Below are positions 30,566 to 38,329 of a DNA stretch of 40,281 nt, in pieces. The notes below the pieces were generated by a model, which saw nothing but the letters and a program-made list of their open reading frames with translations, did no database searches and was not told the DNA's origin. The first letter of the stretch is position 1, and every line of letters starts with the position of its first letter. Source of the stretch: a virus; the IMG/VR virus record IMGVR_UViG_3300018476_000021, positions 1 through 40,281 of that record; one strand, 5' to 3'. The position numbers and the translations under genes are program-made.

Positions 30566-31750
30566 ATGACCCGAGTAGCGCGATCGTTGGAGTTGGCCGA
30601 GTGGCTGACTCGCACGGAGGAGCGGCTATCCTCAGCTGAGCGTCGATTAGCGGCTGCCGCGCGTCCCGCCCAGGGAGCGACTGCCGTTGTTACCGGTCCC
30701 AACCTACTGCCGAACCCGGGCTACGAGGCTAAGCGGGTAGACGGCTGGCAGGTCCCCTACATCGGAATCTTGGTCGGCACTCCCGACGCCATCTCGGGTG
30801 AGTGGTCCTACAAGATGAGTCACGTGCCCGGCGTGCTCACCGTCAACCGAGAGCGCGACTCCTTCGACGTCAGCCCGTACGCCTGGCGCACCTACAAGGG
30901 CGACGGCAGCTACGTTACGTCGACCGGCTCGGACAACGTCGACCACGCGTTTCAGGGCCAGTTCGACGGGCTGCTCGGTAACCAGCGCACCATACTTTGG
31001 TACGATCCCGCCCAGTTCGCCGATGCGGTTAACACCATCGCAGGTGACTGGGAGCTCTGCGATCTGCTGATCTTCTGGGAGCACTGGTTCCAGTCCGAAG
31101 GCGGCTCCGCGATCTTCGGCGCGCACACGGTGAATACCCCTCCGGCCATCGGTGCGGCGATGCCCGGCTCGGGCCAGTTCCCCGACCTGATCCGCTACTC
31201 CTGGCCAGGCCGCTATCTCATGGGCTCTGCCAACATGATTGCCGTTGCCGGGATCTGTGACCGGATCCGGGATGGCACGTTCCGTGGGCTCATCATCGGT
31301 CCCGGTCCGACCACTAGCCCCAACTACTACGGCTACGCCCGGCCCTATGACGCGCGCCTCCGCGCCACGTTCACCAAGACGACCAGCATCTCGCAGACCG
31401 GTCTGTCGAGCGAAGTACGCTCGGTTGGAGCCGGGGTCTCGGGCGGCAATACCAAGTGGAACGCGCAAGTGGCGGTCAGGTGCAGCGTTCCAGCCGTAGC
31501 CAAACTGGGTGTCTGGTGGCGCAACGCAGCAAGCATAATCACCGACGTCGACGTCGCGACTGTAAACCTGCCTGCTAACGCCATCACCCCGATAGCTGGC
31601 ACCACGGGTGCCGCATTCTCCGACGTCGCCGTGGACCTCGGGGTTTACCTCAAGGTAACGGGCTCTCCTCCAAATGACAGCTCGGGTACGACGATCCCGT
31701 GGAACTACGTAGTCGATGACTGGGTTCTGCGTCAGCAGATCGCCGGATAG
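30566..31750 (+). CDS. Minor tail protein (394 aa)
   Basis: A short N-terminal coiled coil (TRTEERLSSAERRLAAAA) is followed by a beta-rich carbohydrate-binding-like region (NLLPNPGYEAKRVDGWQV), then large soluble domains. It is probably a tail fibre or receptor-facing protein. AGGAG lies upstream. Confidence 0.75.
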   Translation: MTRVARSLELAEWLTRTEERLSSAERRLAAAARPAQGATAVVTGPNLLPNPGYEAKRVDGWQVPYIGILVGTPDAISGEWSYKMSHVPGVLTVNRERDSFDVSPYAWRTYKGDGSYVTSTGSDNVDHAFQGQFDGLLGNQRTILWYDPAQFADAVNTIAGDWELCDLLIFWEHWFQSEGGSAIFGAHTVNTPPAIGAAMPGSGQFPDLIRYSWPGRYLMGSANMIAVAGICDRIRDGTFRGLIIGPGPTTSPNYYGYARPYDARLRATFTKTTSISQTGLSSEVRSVGAGVSGGNTKWNAQVAVRCSVPAVAKLGVWWRNAASIITDVDVATVNLPANAITPIAGTTGAAFSDVAVDLGVYLKVTGSPPNDSSGTTIPWNYVVDDWVLRQQIAG

Positions 31751-31757
31751 GAGAATC

Positions 31758-31958
31758 ATGACAACGCCCGTGTTCATGTGCGCCGAGTGTGCCAAGCTCG
31801 ACCCTGCAGACCGGCCCAAGGACCCCAACCCGCCGCACGACCCGCTGAGTACGGACGCCGTGGAGCTGGTCAACGGCAAACCGATCTGCGCCTTCCATCG
31901 CGATCAGCGAGCCAACACCCTCTTGAAGGGCGTTGTGCCGGGCGGTCGGGGCCGATGA
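31758..31958 (+). CDS. Small zinc-finger-like protein (66 aa)
   Basis: MCAECAKLDP and PICAFHRDQRAN give a C-x2-C ... C-x2-H site. It resembles small proteins that sit between tail-fibre genes in actinophages. AGGAG before the ATG; its stop overlaps the next gene. Function unknown. Confidence 0.7.
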   Translation: MTTPVFMCAECAKLDPADRPKDPNPPHDPLSTDAVELVNGKPICAFHRDQRANTLLKGVVPGGRGR

Positions 31959-32920
31959 CGCTCAAGGCACTATATCTCCAGAACTCCGCGTACAACGCGC
32001 TCGACGATCGCCTGCTGGCCGGAATGCTGCTCGACGTATCGTCGGACCCGCTGTCTGGAGTAGGCCGCATCGTATCTGGTCTGCTGACGAGCCAGCAGGG
32101 CACCCCCAACATGACCGTGCAGGTGTCGCCCGGTCGAGCCATCGTCCCGACTCCGGCTTCGGATGGCGGTGGCTACGCCGTGATCAGCGACGCCGCGGTC
32201 AACGTGACGATCTCGCCCGTATCGTCGCTACCCCGATACGATTTGATCCTGATGGCGGTGGACGACGCCGACTATTCGGGCGCCATCTACGGACCCAAAA
32301 TCTACGCGCTGGCCGGGACCCCGGCCGCGTCTCCGACGCTACCAGCGCAACCGGCAGGCACGCTGCTCCTGGCTACGCTGAGCCTATTGGCGAACGCGAC
32401 GAGCGTGGTGCAGTCGGCTATCGCGCGCAACCTGTGGACCAGCCACGAAGTCGAGTACTACAACGGGGCGGTTCAGTCCATAGCCCCAAACGGGGACCGG
32501 CCGCTAGCGTTCCCGACTGCGGCACAACTTTCATCAGACGTCACCAAGGGCACTTCAACAACTGGTGCCGTTCCGGACGCGAGATTCCTTCTGAACCGCG
32601 ACGGGGTCTATGCGATCGATGCTGGATTCCGGCTCAACGGTCTGCAAGACGGCTACTCGGCGGGTATCTGGGTTGGCCTTGACGGCACCACGGCATTCCG
32701 GTTCGCGGGTAGCTTCACTGCGGGCGCGGTCCTGGCTAACACGGTGAGCGCGTCCGGCGGTCCGGCCGGACCCACTCAAGAATGGACGGTATCGTTTACC
32801 CGACGATTCGGTGCGGCTACTCCGCTCGTGGTCTACGCCTGGCACAACTCGCAGCTAGCCAAGAACTCTGAGCCGCTGGGCCAGACGATCCACTTCCGAG
32901 CGGCCTGGCTGCGATCATAA
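31955..32920 (+). CDS. Minor tail / putative receptor-binding protein (321 aa)
   Basis: The N-terminal half (GLLTSQQGTPNMTVQVSPGR, PRYDLILMAVDDADYSGAIY) matches the tail-attachment part seen in actinophage fibre proteins. The C-terminal half is a jelly-roll-like beta domain (GVYAIDAGFRLNGLQDGYSA). It is last in the tail module, which is typical of the adhesin. Confidence 0.75.
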   Translation: MTLKALYLQNSAYNALDDRLLAGMLLDVSSDPLSGVGRIVSGLLTSQQGTPNMTVQVSPGRAIVPTPASDGGGYAVISDAAVNVTISPVSSLPRYDLILMAVDDADYSGAIYGPKIYALAGTPAASPTLPAQPAGTLLLATLSLLANATSVVQSAIARNLWTSHEVEYYNGAVQSIAPNGDRPLAFPTAAQLSSDVTKGTSTTGAVPDARFLLNRDGVYAIDAGFRLNGLQDGYSAGIWVGLDGTTAFRFAGSFTAGAVLANTVSASGGPAGPTQEWTVSFTRRFGAATPLVVYAWHNSQLAKNSEPLGQTIHFRAAWLRS

Positions 32921-33144
32921 TGCGAACCGGCCAGATCTTATTCACGGTAGCGCTAACGCTGATCGTCATTACCGCGATGATCATCGTGGGCGTACCGACC
33001 CTGGCCACCACCGATCAAGATCGGCAAGCGATCCTCGCGCTCGGCTCATCCGCACTCGGTGTGCTGGTGACCCTGGGGGCGCAAGCGTTCTTCCGAGATC
33101 AGAAAGAGAAGCGTAAGAATGGCGATGTGGACGGACCTCCCTAG
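32920..33144 (+). CDS. Putative holin (74 aa)
   Basis: Two hydrophobic segments (ILFTVALTLIVITAMIIVG and LGSSALGVLVTLGAQAFF) are followed by a charged, basic tail (RDQKEKRKNG). Size, topology and position just before, and overlapping, the endolysin support a holin role. Confidence 0.75.
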   Translation: MRTGQILFTVALTLIVITAMIIVGVPTLATTDQDRQAILALGSSALGVLVTLGAQAFFRDQKEKRKNGDVDGPP

Positions 33145-34015
33145 AGCCTTCGCGGGCTCGGGTCTTCCCGTAGTCGAGTATGGAGGGTGGAAAGGACGTG
33201 GACACGGAACACCAGGGACGGCCCTTTGCGTGGTTTGCCACCACACAGCCGGTCCGGCGACCGGGAATACTCCGTCGCTCAATGTTTGCGTTAACGGGCG
33301 GCCTGGTCTACCTGGGCCTCTATGCAATCTGTATCTCGCTAGAGACGGTACTGTCTATATTATCGCGGCTGGCATCGCTTACCATGCGGGTGCGACCAAC
33401 GCTAGTTGGGCTAACAATTCGCACGCCCTTGGGATCGAGGCGGAGGCGACAGGTGTATCTAGTTGGCCAGAACCGCAGTACTCCAATTTCGCAAAGATGT
33501 GCCGGTGCCTGAGCGATTATTATCGCTTCCCGATCGATAAAATCGTCGCCCACAAAGAGATCTGCTCCCCTGCCGGTCGCAAGATCGATCCCAACTTCGA
33601 CATGGTCGCCTTTCGTCGACTGTGCGCGACGGGCGCACCTGTCGCACCGCCACCTCCCCCACCGCCACTCGACTTCCCAGACGACGAGGAAAATCAGATG
33701 CTGATCATTTTCGACACCGCTGGCGGGAAAAACAACTTCCACGGTCAGCGGACGTGTGAAGCCGGGGGCAACGTCGCCAAGGAGGCGTGGGCTAGCTTCT
33801 CCACGGCGTGGGGCGACTGTCACGTGATCATCAGCGCGCTCGACGGTAAGGGCGGGGCCAAGTTCATGTTCGGATCAGCGGGTAAGCCGGGGGTCGTCAA
33901 GAACAACTGTCAGATCGGGATGAAGCTACCCGACGGCACGCGCGTGGTTACGATTGAAGGAACCCGCGCCAACCCGGGCACGATCCCCGCGTGCGACATC
34001 TACAACCTCCGCTAG
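33119..34015 (+). CDS. Endolysin, N-acetylmuramoyl-L-alanine amidase
   Basis: This 298-aa protein has an amidase_2/PGRP domain with CHHTAG (H41-H42), later VAHKEICSPAGRKIDP with the second zinc His and the Lys/Cys-Asp end, and GIEAEATG in between. A Pro-rich linker (PPPPPPPLDFPDDE) near 178 joins a C-terminal Cys-containing domain of unknown type, probably cell-wall binding. No signal peptide is seen, so a holin is needed. I see no separate mycolic-acid esterase (LysB) gene. Confidence 0.9.
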   Translation: MAMWTDLPRAFAGSGLPVVEYGGWKGRGHGTPGTALCVVCHHTAGPATGNTPSLNVCVNGRPGLPGPLCNLYLARDGTVYIIAAGIAYHAGATNASWANNSHALGIEAEATGVSSWPEPQYSNFAKMCRCLSDYYRFPIDKIVAHKEICSPAGRKIDPNFDMVAFRRLCATGAPVAPPPPPPPLDFPDDEENQMLIIFDTAGGKNNFHGQRTCEAGGNVAKEAWASFSTAWGDCHVIISALDGKGGAKFMFGSAGKPGVVKNNCQIGMKLPDGTRVVTIEGTRANPGTIPACDIYNLR

Positions 34016-34200
34016 GCTACGTCGAGTACTGCGTAGTCCAGAGTAACCGGGACTGGCATCGGGAATGCGGCGTCATTCGTAGCCTGCCCACGCCGGATCC
34101 GACAGACCTGTTGATTCTGGTGTCCATCGTCGTGGTCGGGTCGCTGGTTTGCCTGATGCTATACGTAGTGGTACTGTTGCTGACAAGGAATCGTCGTTGA
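33991..34200 (+). CDS. Single-pass membrane protein after the endolysin (69 aa)
   Basis: The C-terminal half is a clear membrane anchor (LLILVSIVVVGSLVCLMLYV, then LLLTRNRR). GTG 33991 overlaps the endolysin by 25 bases and lacks a clear ribosome site; a later start is possible. It could be a second holin-like or spanin-like component. Its end overlaps an opposing membrane-protein gene by 128 bases. Confidence 0.5.
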   Translation: MRHLQPPLGYVEYCVVQSNRDWHRECGVIRSLPTPDPTDLLILVSIVVVGSLVCLMLYVVVLLLTRNRR

Positions 34201-34471
34201 CCCAGTCGCCCTCGGTGATCCACTCCTCCTCGGCGTGCTCGGGCTCGCTGATCGTCTTCAAATCGGGCTCGTGGATGACCAGCTCCCAAAAGAACACCAT
34301 CACCGAAACTAGGTAGAGGATCATCAAGAGCAGGCCGATGATCCCGGCCATCAATCCCGCCAGCGCGAAGATCGCGCCAAGCAACAGCGCGACGAACATT
34401 CCGATCAGCGAAATGATTAGGGTCACGAATCCCCGCATCCAGTGAAACCGGGGCGCGCTGTGCCTACCCAT
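34073..34471 (-). CDS. Membrane protein (132 aa)
   Basis: Two or three hydrophobic segments (GFVTLIISLIGMFVALLLGA, LAGLMAGIIGLLLMILYL) are followed by an acidic part (EPEHAEEEWITEGDWVNDDS). ATG 34471 overlaps the upstream gene by 8 bases. The last 40 residues are antisense to the plus-strand membrane gene. Function unknown. Confidence 0.65.
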   Translation of the reverse strand: MGRHSAPRFHWMRGFVTLIISLIGMFVALLLGAIFALAGLMAGIIGLLLMILYLVSVMVFFWELVIHEPDLKTISEPEHAEEEWITEGDWVNDDSLSATVPLRIASGKPATRPRRWTPESTGLSDPAWAGYE

Positions 34472-34664
34472 GGTCCACCGACCGGAATTGGCGGCACTCG
34501 TCGCAGTCGGCACAGTCGGTACCCGGTCGGTAGTGCCAATGTGCATCGGCCCGGTGGCCACACCAGCACACCGGGCCTTGACGCAAGCGGAATATATTAC
34601 CCGTTAGTACAGCCAGGCACATCACCACCAGCACGTAAAATGCAATCCACTCGACAACAGACAT
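34464..34664 (-). CDS. Membrane-anchored zinc-finger-like protein (66 aa)
   Basis: An N-terminal membrane helix (IAFYVLVVMCLAVLTGNIF) is followed by CWCGHRADAHWHYRPG and CADCDECRQF, a compact metal site. This design is common among small actinophage proteins. The ribosome site GGAGG and the start codon are locked in a 10-bp hairpin. Confidence 0.75.
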   Translation of the reverse strand: MSVVEWIAFYVLVVMCLAVLTGNIFRLRQGPVCWCGHRADAHWHYRPGTDCADCDECRQFRSVDHG

Positions 34665-34698
34665 GCTGACCTCCGGGGGCGAGCCCGTGAGGTCAGCA
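34664..34698 (-). promoter_or_regulatory. Hairpin masking the ribosome site and start codon
   Basis: On the minus strand TGCTGACCTC (34698-34689) pairs perfectly with GAGGTCAGCA (34673-34664), which contains the ribosome site and the A of the ATG. The loop can form an inner GGGC/GCCC pair. Translation of the 66-aa gene should depend on opening this stem, or the hairpin may also act as a terminator for the upstream gene. Confidence 0.7.
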
Positions 34699-34721
34699 GA
34701 CTGCGGGGAGCGGGGGTTGTC

Positions 34722-35171
34722 TTACTTCGGGATCGGTGAAACTAGGGTGAGCGTTTGGCAGCTGCGCACCTCGACCGTCTGGCCGTTGTGCACGTCTACA
34801 ATCATCTGGCCGTCACCGTACTTGAAATCAGCAGTGCCACCCTGTGCGTTTCGGGTGTGGATCGAGCAGCCCATCGGGCCATCGACCTTGCCTGCGGTCT
34901 TCCACTTGCCTTCGTAGATGTCCTTACCGACCTCGTACTGGCCGTCCTTGTAGACGTGCTCGACGTCCCAGGCCAGGTCCGGCGCGGCCGGTTGGGGAGC
35001 GGGCTGTGGGACGATCGGCATCGGCATCGTGGGGACCGTCCCCACCCGGTACTGCTCAGGATGCGGCACGGCGACCACTAGCGCCGAGCAGGCGACGAGG
35101 AATGCGGCGACTGCCAGGCAGATCGACGTGATGGCGACCCATCTACCGGTCTTGGGGGCTTGCGTTTCCAT
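34722..35171 (-). CDS. Membrane-anchored exported protein (149 aa)
   Basis: The N-terminal helix (WVAITSICLAVAAFLVACSA) is a signal anchor with a lipobox-like LVAC. A Pro-rich spacer (PMPIVPQPAPQPAAPD) follows, then a beta domain with GKDIYEGKWKTAG, CSIHTRN and VEVRSC. GxYxxGxDIxPGxYxT-like domains occur in secreted actinobacterial proteins. A consensus promoter, leader hairpin and start-associated element indicate strong expression. A host-envelope or superinfection role is possible. Confidence 0.75.
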   Translation of the reverse strand: METQAPKTGRWVAITSICLAVAAFLVACSALVVAVPHPEQYRVGTVPTMPMPIVPQPAPQPAAPDLAWDVEHVYKDGQYEVGKDIYEGKWKTAGKVDGPMGCSIHTRNAQGGTADFKYGDGQMIVDVHNGQTVEVRSCQTLTLVSPIPK

Positions 35172-35172
35172 T

Positions 35173-35247
35173 GGGATTCCCTTCCCTTGCAGGGCGTGTC
35201 TCGCCCTGTATGTTACTATTATACCACACAAAACGACCCCCTGTCAA
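35173..35247 (-). promoter_or_regulatory. Leftward promoter, leader hairpin and start-associated element
   Basis: On the minus strand TTGACA (35247-35242), 18 bp and TATAAT (35223-35218) preceded by TGTGG. The leader hairpin CAGGGCG-AGACA-CGCCCTG spans 35208-35190. GGGAAGGGAATCCC (35186-35173) lies one base before ATG 35171. Confidence 0.85.
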
Positions 35248-35258
35248 GTCGCGTCCAT

Positions 35259-35288
35259 GCCAGGGGTGCGCGCGAGGTCTTAAAAAGG
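35259..35288 (-). repeat. GC-rich intergenic motif with T-run, copy 4 (inverted)
   Basis: On the minus strand TTTTTAAGACCT then CGCGCGCACCCCTGGC, ending 11 bp before the -35 box of the leftward promoter. This is the same arrangement (T-run, motif, -35) as at 17767-17811. Confidence 0.65.
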
Positions 35289-35308
35289 TATGACCCTACG
35301 GGTCGGTC

Positions 35309-35347
35309 TTGTGCCCAACGAGGCAGGTGTGGTATACTGGTAGCATG
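35309..35347 (+). promoter_or_regulatory. Rightward leaderless promoter of regulator B
   Basis: TTGTGC (35309-35314), 18 bp and TATACT (35333-35338) preceded by TGTGG, then six bases and ATG 35345. It is divergent from the promoter at 35247. Confidence 0.8.
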
Positions 35348-35638
35348 AATACCAAACGCACCAATCGCGTGGTCTCGGAAGAGGTCCACATCTCGCAGGC
35401 CACCCTGTCCAAGCTGCGGACCGGTGGCCGCCTGCCCTCCATCGAGCTGCTCATGCGTCTGATCGTCTTCTACGATCTGGATCCCATGGAAGCGATGCGC
35501 GCCTGCGTCATGGGTAGGGCCGTGTTCGCCGCCTACATCCGGGTGAAGGTATTCAACGACCCACGCCCTCGCGATGGGGACATTGTGGCAAGGGTTACAT
35601 CCCAAGATATTGTGGCGGGGTCCTCTCAGCTGATATAA
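35345..35638 (+). CDS. Cro/CI-like helix-turn-helix regulator B
   Basis: This 97-aa protein has EVHISQATLSKLRTGGRLPS and LLMRLIVFYDLDPMEAMRA, an XRE domain. SKLRTGGRLPS...LIVFYDLD...EAMRA...GRAVFAAYIRVKVFND aligns along its length with regulator A (SKIRNGTRKPS...ILVFELD...EAVDA...GAVMFSDFLRKHVFDA). Its leaderless promoter is divergent from a second promoter. Its TAA stop is inside the next TATAAT. Confidence 0.82.
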   Translation: MNTKRTNRVVSEEVHISQATLSKLRTGGRLPSIELLMRLIVFYDLDPMEAMRACVMGRAVFAAYIRVKVFNDPRPRDGDIVARVTSQDIVAGSSQLI

Positions 35639-35687
35639 TTGTATTACGAGGTCGGGGAGCCCCCCGGCCCACTGGGAAGGGAAACCC
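35610..35687 (+). promoter_or_regulatory. Promoter, leader hairpin and start-associated element
   Basis: TTGTGG (35610-35615), 18 bp and TATAAT (35634-35639). A leader hairpin pairs 35650-35657 with 35662-35669 (one G-U pair). GGGAAGGGAAACCC (35674-35687) lies three bases before ATG 35691. Confidence 0.8.
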
Positions 35688-35690
35688 AAA

Positions 35691-36110
35691 ATGTCGAAGT
35701 CCACCGAAACCGCACTCGCCCCCTGCTCCTGCCTGCGCTTCGGCGTGAACTGCGGGCGGGTCACCGCCAAGACCTGGGCGCCCGGCCACGACGCCAAGGC
35801 CAAGTCGCTCCTGCAGACCGCCCACCGCAACGACGAGGAGGTCGTCGTGGATGGTGAGATCATGTCGGCCCGTTCGGCCGCCGAGATGGTCATCCCCGCG
35901 CTGGTGCCGTTCCTTTACTACCGTCGGGGGACCCTGCAGGCCCGGTTCGCCGATGACAGTGCGGCGATGGCCCACTCGGCGATCACCGCCCAGATCAAGG
36001 TCGGACGCTGGACGTACAACGCGCTGATCGCCGGCAGCAAGGTGACCTACGTCACCCGCAGTGGCGAGTCGCGGACGATGGACGTGGCCGAGGCCAACTT
36101 CGTCGCCTGA
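35691..36110 (+). CDS. Hypothetical protein with a CxC/GHDAK motif (139 aa)
   Basis: PCSCLRFGVNC and WAPGHDAKAKSLLQTAHRN form a short Cys/His/Asp motif similar to CMCNRIAGEEC and GHDARFKSILQKAWREG at 11815-12591. The C-terminal part is beta-rich (GRWTYNALIAGSKVTYVTRS). Both proteins carrying the motif have strong promoters and start-associated elements. Function not known; nucleic-acid binding is plausible. Confidence 0.75.
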   Translation: MSKSTETALAPCSCLRFGVNCGRVTAKTWAPGHDAKAKSLLQTAHRNDEEVVVDGEIMSARSAAEMVIPALVPFLYYRRGTLQARFADDSAAMAHSAITAQIKVGRWTYNALIAGSKVTYVTRSGESRTMDVAEANFVA

Positions 36111-36120
36111 CCGACAAGCG

Positions 36121-36148
36121 GACCCCCCACCCGATGAGGTGGGGGGTC
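36121..36148. terminator. Bidirectional terminator between convergent transcripts
   Basis: GACCCCCCACC (36121-36131) pairs perfectly with GGTGGGGGGTC (36138-36148) around CGATGA. It lies between the rightward gene ending at 36110 and the leftward operon ending at 36172, the expected place for a two-way terminator. Confidence 0.85.
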
Positions 36149-36171
36149 TCGCTGTCTGGGAAGCGGCAGAC

Positions 36172-36339
36172 TTACTGATCAACTGCTCCGCCGATGTTGA
36201 CGACCACATTCTCGTCGCCGACCTGGACGTCGTACTGCTTGGCGTTGTCGCCCACGTCCTGCTCGCTGACCGTCGAATCAGCCATCGACGTCAGCGCGTC
36301 GTTGACGGCTCGGCTCACTCGCTCGAATCCTGCGCTCAT
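36172..36339 (-). CDS. Hypothetical protein (55 aa)
   Basis: MSAGFERVSRAVNDALTSMA then an acidic beta part (VQVGDENVVVNIGGAVDQ). GGGGAGGTGAGAAC before the ATG is an excellent ribosome site. It is the last gene of the leftward nucleotide operon. Not recognised. Confidence 0.75.
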   Translation of the reverse strand: MSAGFERVSRAVNDALTSMADSTVSEQDVGDNAKQYDVQVGDENVVVNIGGAVDQ

Positions 36340-36425
36340 GTTCTCACCTCCCCCCGCTAGGGGCCACTACTCCATCCGGGTGTACTCCGCTGGACTCCCC
36401 GCGACCGCTCTTAAATCGGCCGGTA

Positions 36426-37241
36426 CTAGGCGCCCGTGCTGCCGAATCCCAGCGCGCCCCGCGCGGTTATCCCGGGGGTCACATCGACGTCCCAAACCGG
36501 CACGGGTGTGATCGCGGGCATCAGGATCAGCTGACCGAGCCGGTCGCCCACCCTGACGTCGTGGGTCGCCCCGCCCACGTTCCAGATCCCAACGAACAGT
36601 TCGCCCCGGAAGCTGGGATCGATCACGCCGGGCGTCACCCACAACCGGTGCTTGCGCATCGTCGACGAGCGCGATGTGATGTAGCCCCACATTCCGGGCG
36701 GGAGATTGCAGATGACCCCGGCGGGCACGTCACGGAACTGCATCACAGGGACCCGCATCGGCTCCGAGGCGAACAGGTCCAGCCCCACATCGTCACTGAA
36801 TCCGCGCCTGGGCAGCTCGGCGTTGGCTCCAGTCCGCACGAACCCGATCTCGCCCTTGTTTGGCGCGTGGCGCAGGTCCTCGTTCAGCACCTTCACCGCG
36901 TCGGCCGCGCTATCCGTGACGTACGCGCCCCGCGCCGCGAAACCCTGGATGGCCACCGATCGGTCGATATCGGTGACGATCGCGGTCGGGATCCCGTGGG
37001 ATAGAGCGTGTTCGATCTCGGCTGGCACCCCGATCGTGGGAACGCCCACCGGGAGGAAGGCGAGCAGTCCGTCGATGGTGGTCATTACCGCGCGGTTGCA
37101 GTCGTCCAGGTTGGGTCCGAACGGTCCGGCGAATGCCTGACTCGGCCGGTAAAGGGTCCAGTCCTCGGGCGCCCGCCAGGTGTGCTGGATACGGTTAGGC
37201 GACTGGTCCATCGGCTCAGCGACGTAAACAAGGTAGCTCAT
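36426..37241 (-). CDS. dut: Fusion: deoxyribosyltransferase-like domain plus dUTPase
   Basis: This 271-aa protein has two domains. Residues 1-115 resemble nucleoside 2-deoxyribosyltransferases: YVAEPMDQ, D57 in TTIDGLLAFL and PTIGVPAEIEHALSHGIPTA with the catalytic-type Glu. Residues about 130-271 are a trimeric dUTPase with all five motifs: DDVGLDLFA, SRSS, GVIDPSFRGELFVGIWN, GDRLGQLIL and GALGFGSTG. It hydrolyses dUTP to dUMP; the first domain may handle base exchange or degrade N-glycosides. The ATG overlaps the purB stop. Confidence 0.9.
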   Translation of the reverse strand: MSYLVYVAEPMDQSPNRIQHTWRAPEDWTLYRPSQAFAGPFGPNLDDCNRAVMTTIDGLLAFLPVGVPTIGVPAEIEHALSHGIPTAIVTDIDRSVAIQGFAARGAYVTDSAADAVKVLNEDLRHAPNKGEIGFVRTGANAELPRRGFSDDVGLDLFASEPMRVPVMQFRDVPAGVICNLPPGMWGYITSRSSTMRKHRLWVTPGVIDPSFRGELFVGIWNVGGATHDVRVGDRLGQLILMPAITPVPVWDVDVTPGITARGALGFGSTGA

Positions 37242-38329
37242 CCCTGCAGCCCCTTGTAAATGTCGGCCCAGGCGTCCGGGTTCGCCGATTGCTCGGCTAG
37301 CCAGCGATCCCAGGTACCCGCGTGCTCGATGTGGGCTTGCATTCGATCCGGCGCGACCACGAGATGGGCAACTATATCAATAGCCTCACGTAGTGCAAAG
37401 CCAGTAAGCCCGGTGACAAGTGGTAGACAGATCCTCTCGACAGAACTATGACTGATGTCGTGCTCGCCCCACCAACCTGTAGATTCGGCCAAGGCGCCCA
37501 CCTGAGCGCGCACCACGCGAGCCAGACCGCATATCCTCTCTGAGCGAACTGGATTTCGCTTATGCGGCATGGAAGTCGAACCCCACTGATCGGGCGCGAA
37601 CCATTCAGCCATCTCACCGTAGGTGGCTCCTAACCGCACCTGCAGAGCCAGATGCTCGACTGCTCCCATCAACCCGGCTACCGAGGCGGCCCAGCCGACT
37701 AAGCCTTGACGATCGTTAGCCTGGGCCTTCCGGTATCGTCCCGGCTGCAAGCCGAGCAGAGCCCCAAGTCGCACGGGGTCATGCACTCGGGCGTCGCCGA
37801 TGGGCCCACCGAGTACAATCTCGGTGGCGGGTCCAGTTGCACCAGCCAGCAGTTCAGCCGCCTTCGCCACGCGATCGCCCCATATACCAACTTGGCGCCC
37901 AAAAGCGTCCGGCTCAGCGAATACACCGTGCGTTCGAGCAGCGCGTGGCGTATCGGCATGTTGCACCCCCAGCAGCTCCAGTGATTGGGTTAGAAGACGA
38001 GCCTCGCGGCACAGGCACTCGGATACTTCCGACACAGCCAGGGCTTGACCCGCGTCCACAAGATCAGATGATGAAAGACCCCAGTGCGCAAGCGGAACGC
38101 CGCGCACCTCCCGCATCCAACGGACAAAAGCTCCCACGTCGTGACGGGTGATAGTTTCATACTTGGCGATTTGCGCGAGATCATGCGAATCGAGTTCCTC
38201 ACCTAGAGCCTTCGCGGTCGGCGCGTCACCCGCTGCCGTCGAGGCCGCCCATTCCACCCGTAGCCAGTAGGCGTACTTTCCCTGTGGCGACCAAACGTGA
38301 TCGATGACCGGGTGCGCGTATCGGTTCAC
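37238..38329 (-). CDS. purB: Adenylosuccinate lyase (PurB), phage-encoded
   Basis: This 363-aa member of the fumarase/aspartase superfamily has HWGLSSSD (H82), RTHG (H134, the general acid/base) and the signature GSTSMPHKRNP with the loop Ser near 253 and K257, then WGEHDISHSSVERI. Bacterial PurB is usually 430-475 aa, so the C-terminal domain is short here. In the Z pathway PurB cleaves N6-succino-2-amino-dAMP to dZMP and fumarate; most known Z phages borrow the host enzyme. GTG start overlapping the MazG-like stop. Confidence 0.92.
   Translation of the reverse strand: MNRYAHPVIDHVWSPQGKYAYWLRVEWAASTAAGDAPTAKALGEELDSHDLAQIAKYETITRHDVGAFVRWMREVRGVPLAHWGLSSSDLVDAGQALAVSEVSECLCREARLLTQSLELLGVQHADTPRAARTHGVFAEPDAFGRQVGIWGDRVAKAAELLAGATGPATEIVLGGPIGDARVHDPVRLGALLGLQPGRYRKAQANDRQGLVGWAASVAGLMGAVEHLALQVRLGATYGEMAEWFAPDQWGSTSMPHKRNPVRSERICGLARVVRAQVGALAESTGWWGEHDISHSSVERICLPLVTGLTGFALREAIDIVAHLVVAPDRMQAHIEHAGTWDRWLAEQSANPDAWADIYKGLQG

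Noticed and set aside
32981-33327. Minus-strand frames opposite holin and endolysin
   Set aside because: They are shadows of genes with clear domain motifs and lack ribosome sites.
37900-37935. Phe at residue 138 of PurB (THGVFAEP) where many homologues have His
   Set aside because: The catalytic His is the one in RTHG (H134), which is kept; the following position varies in the family.
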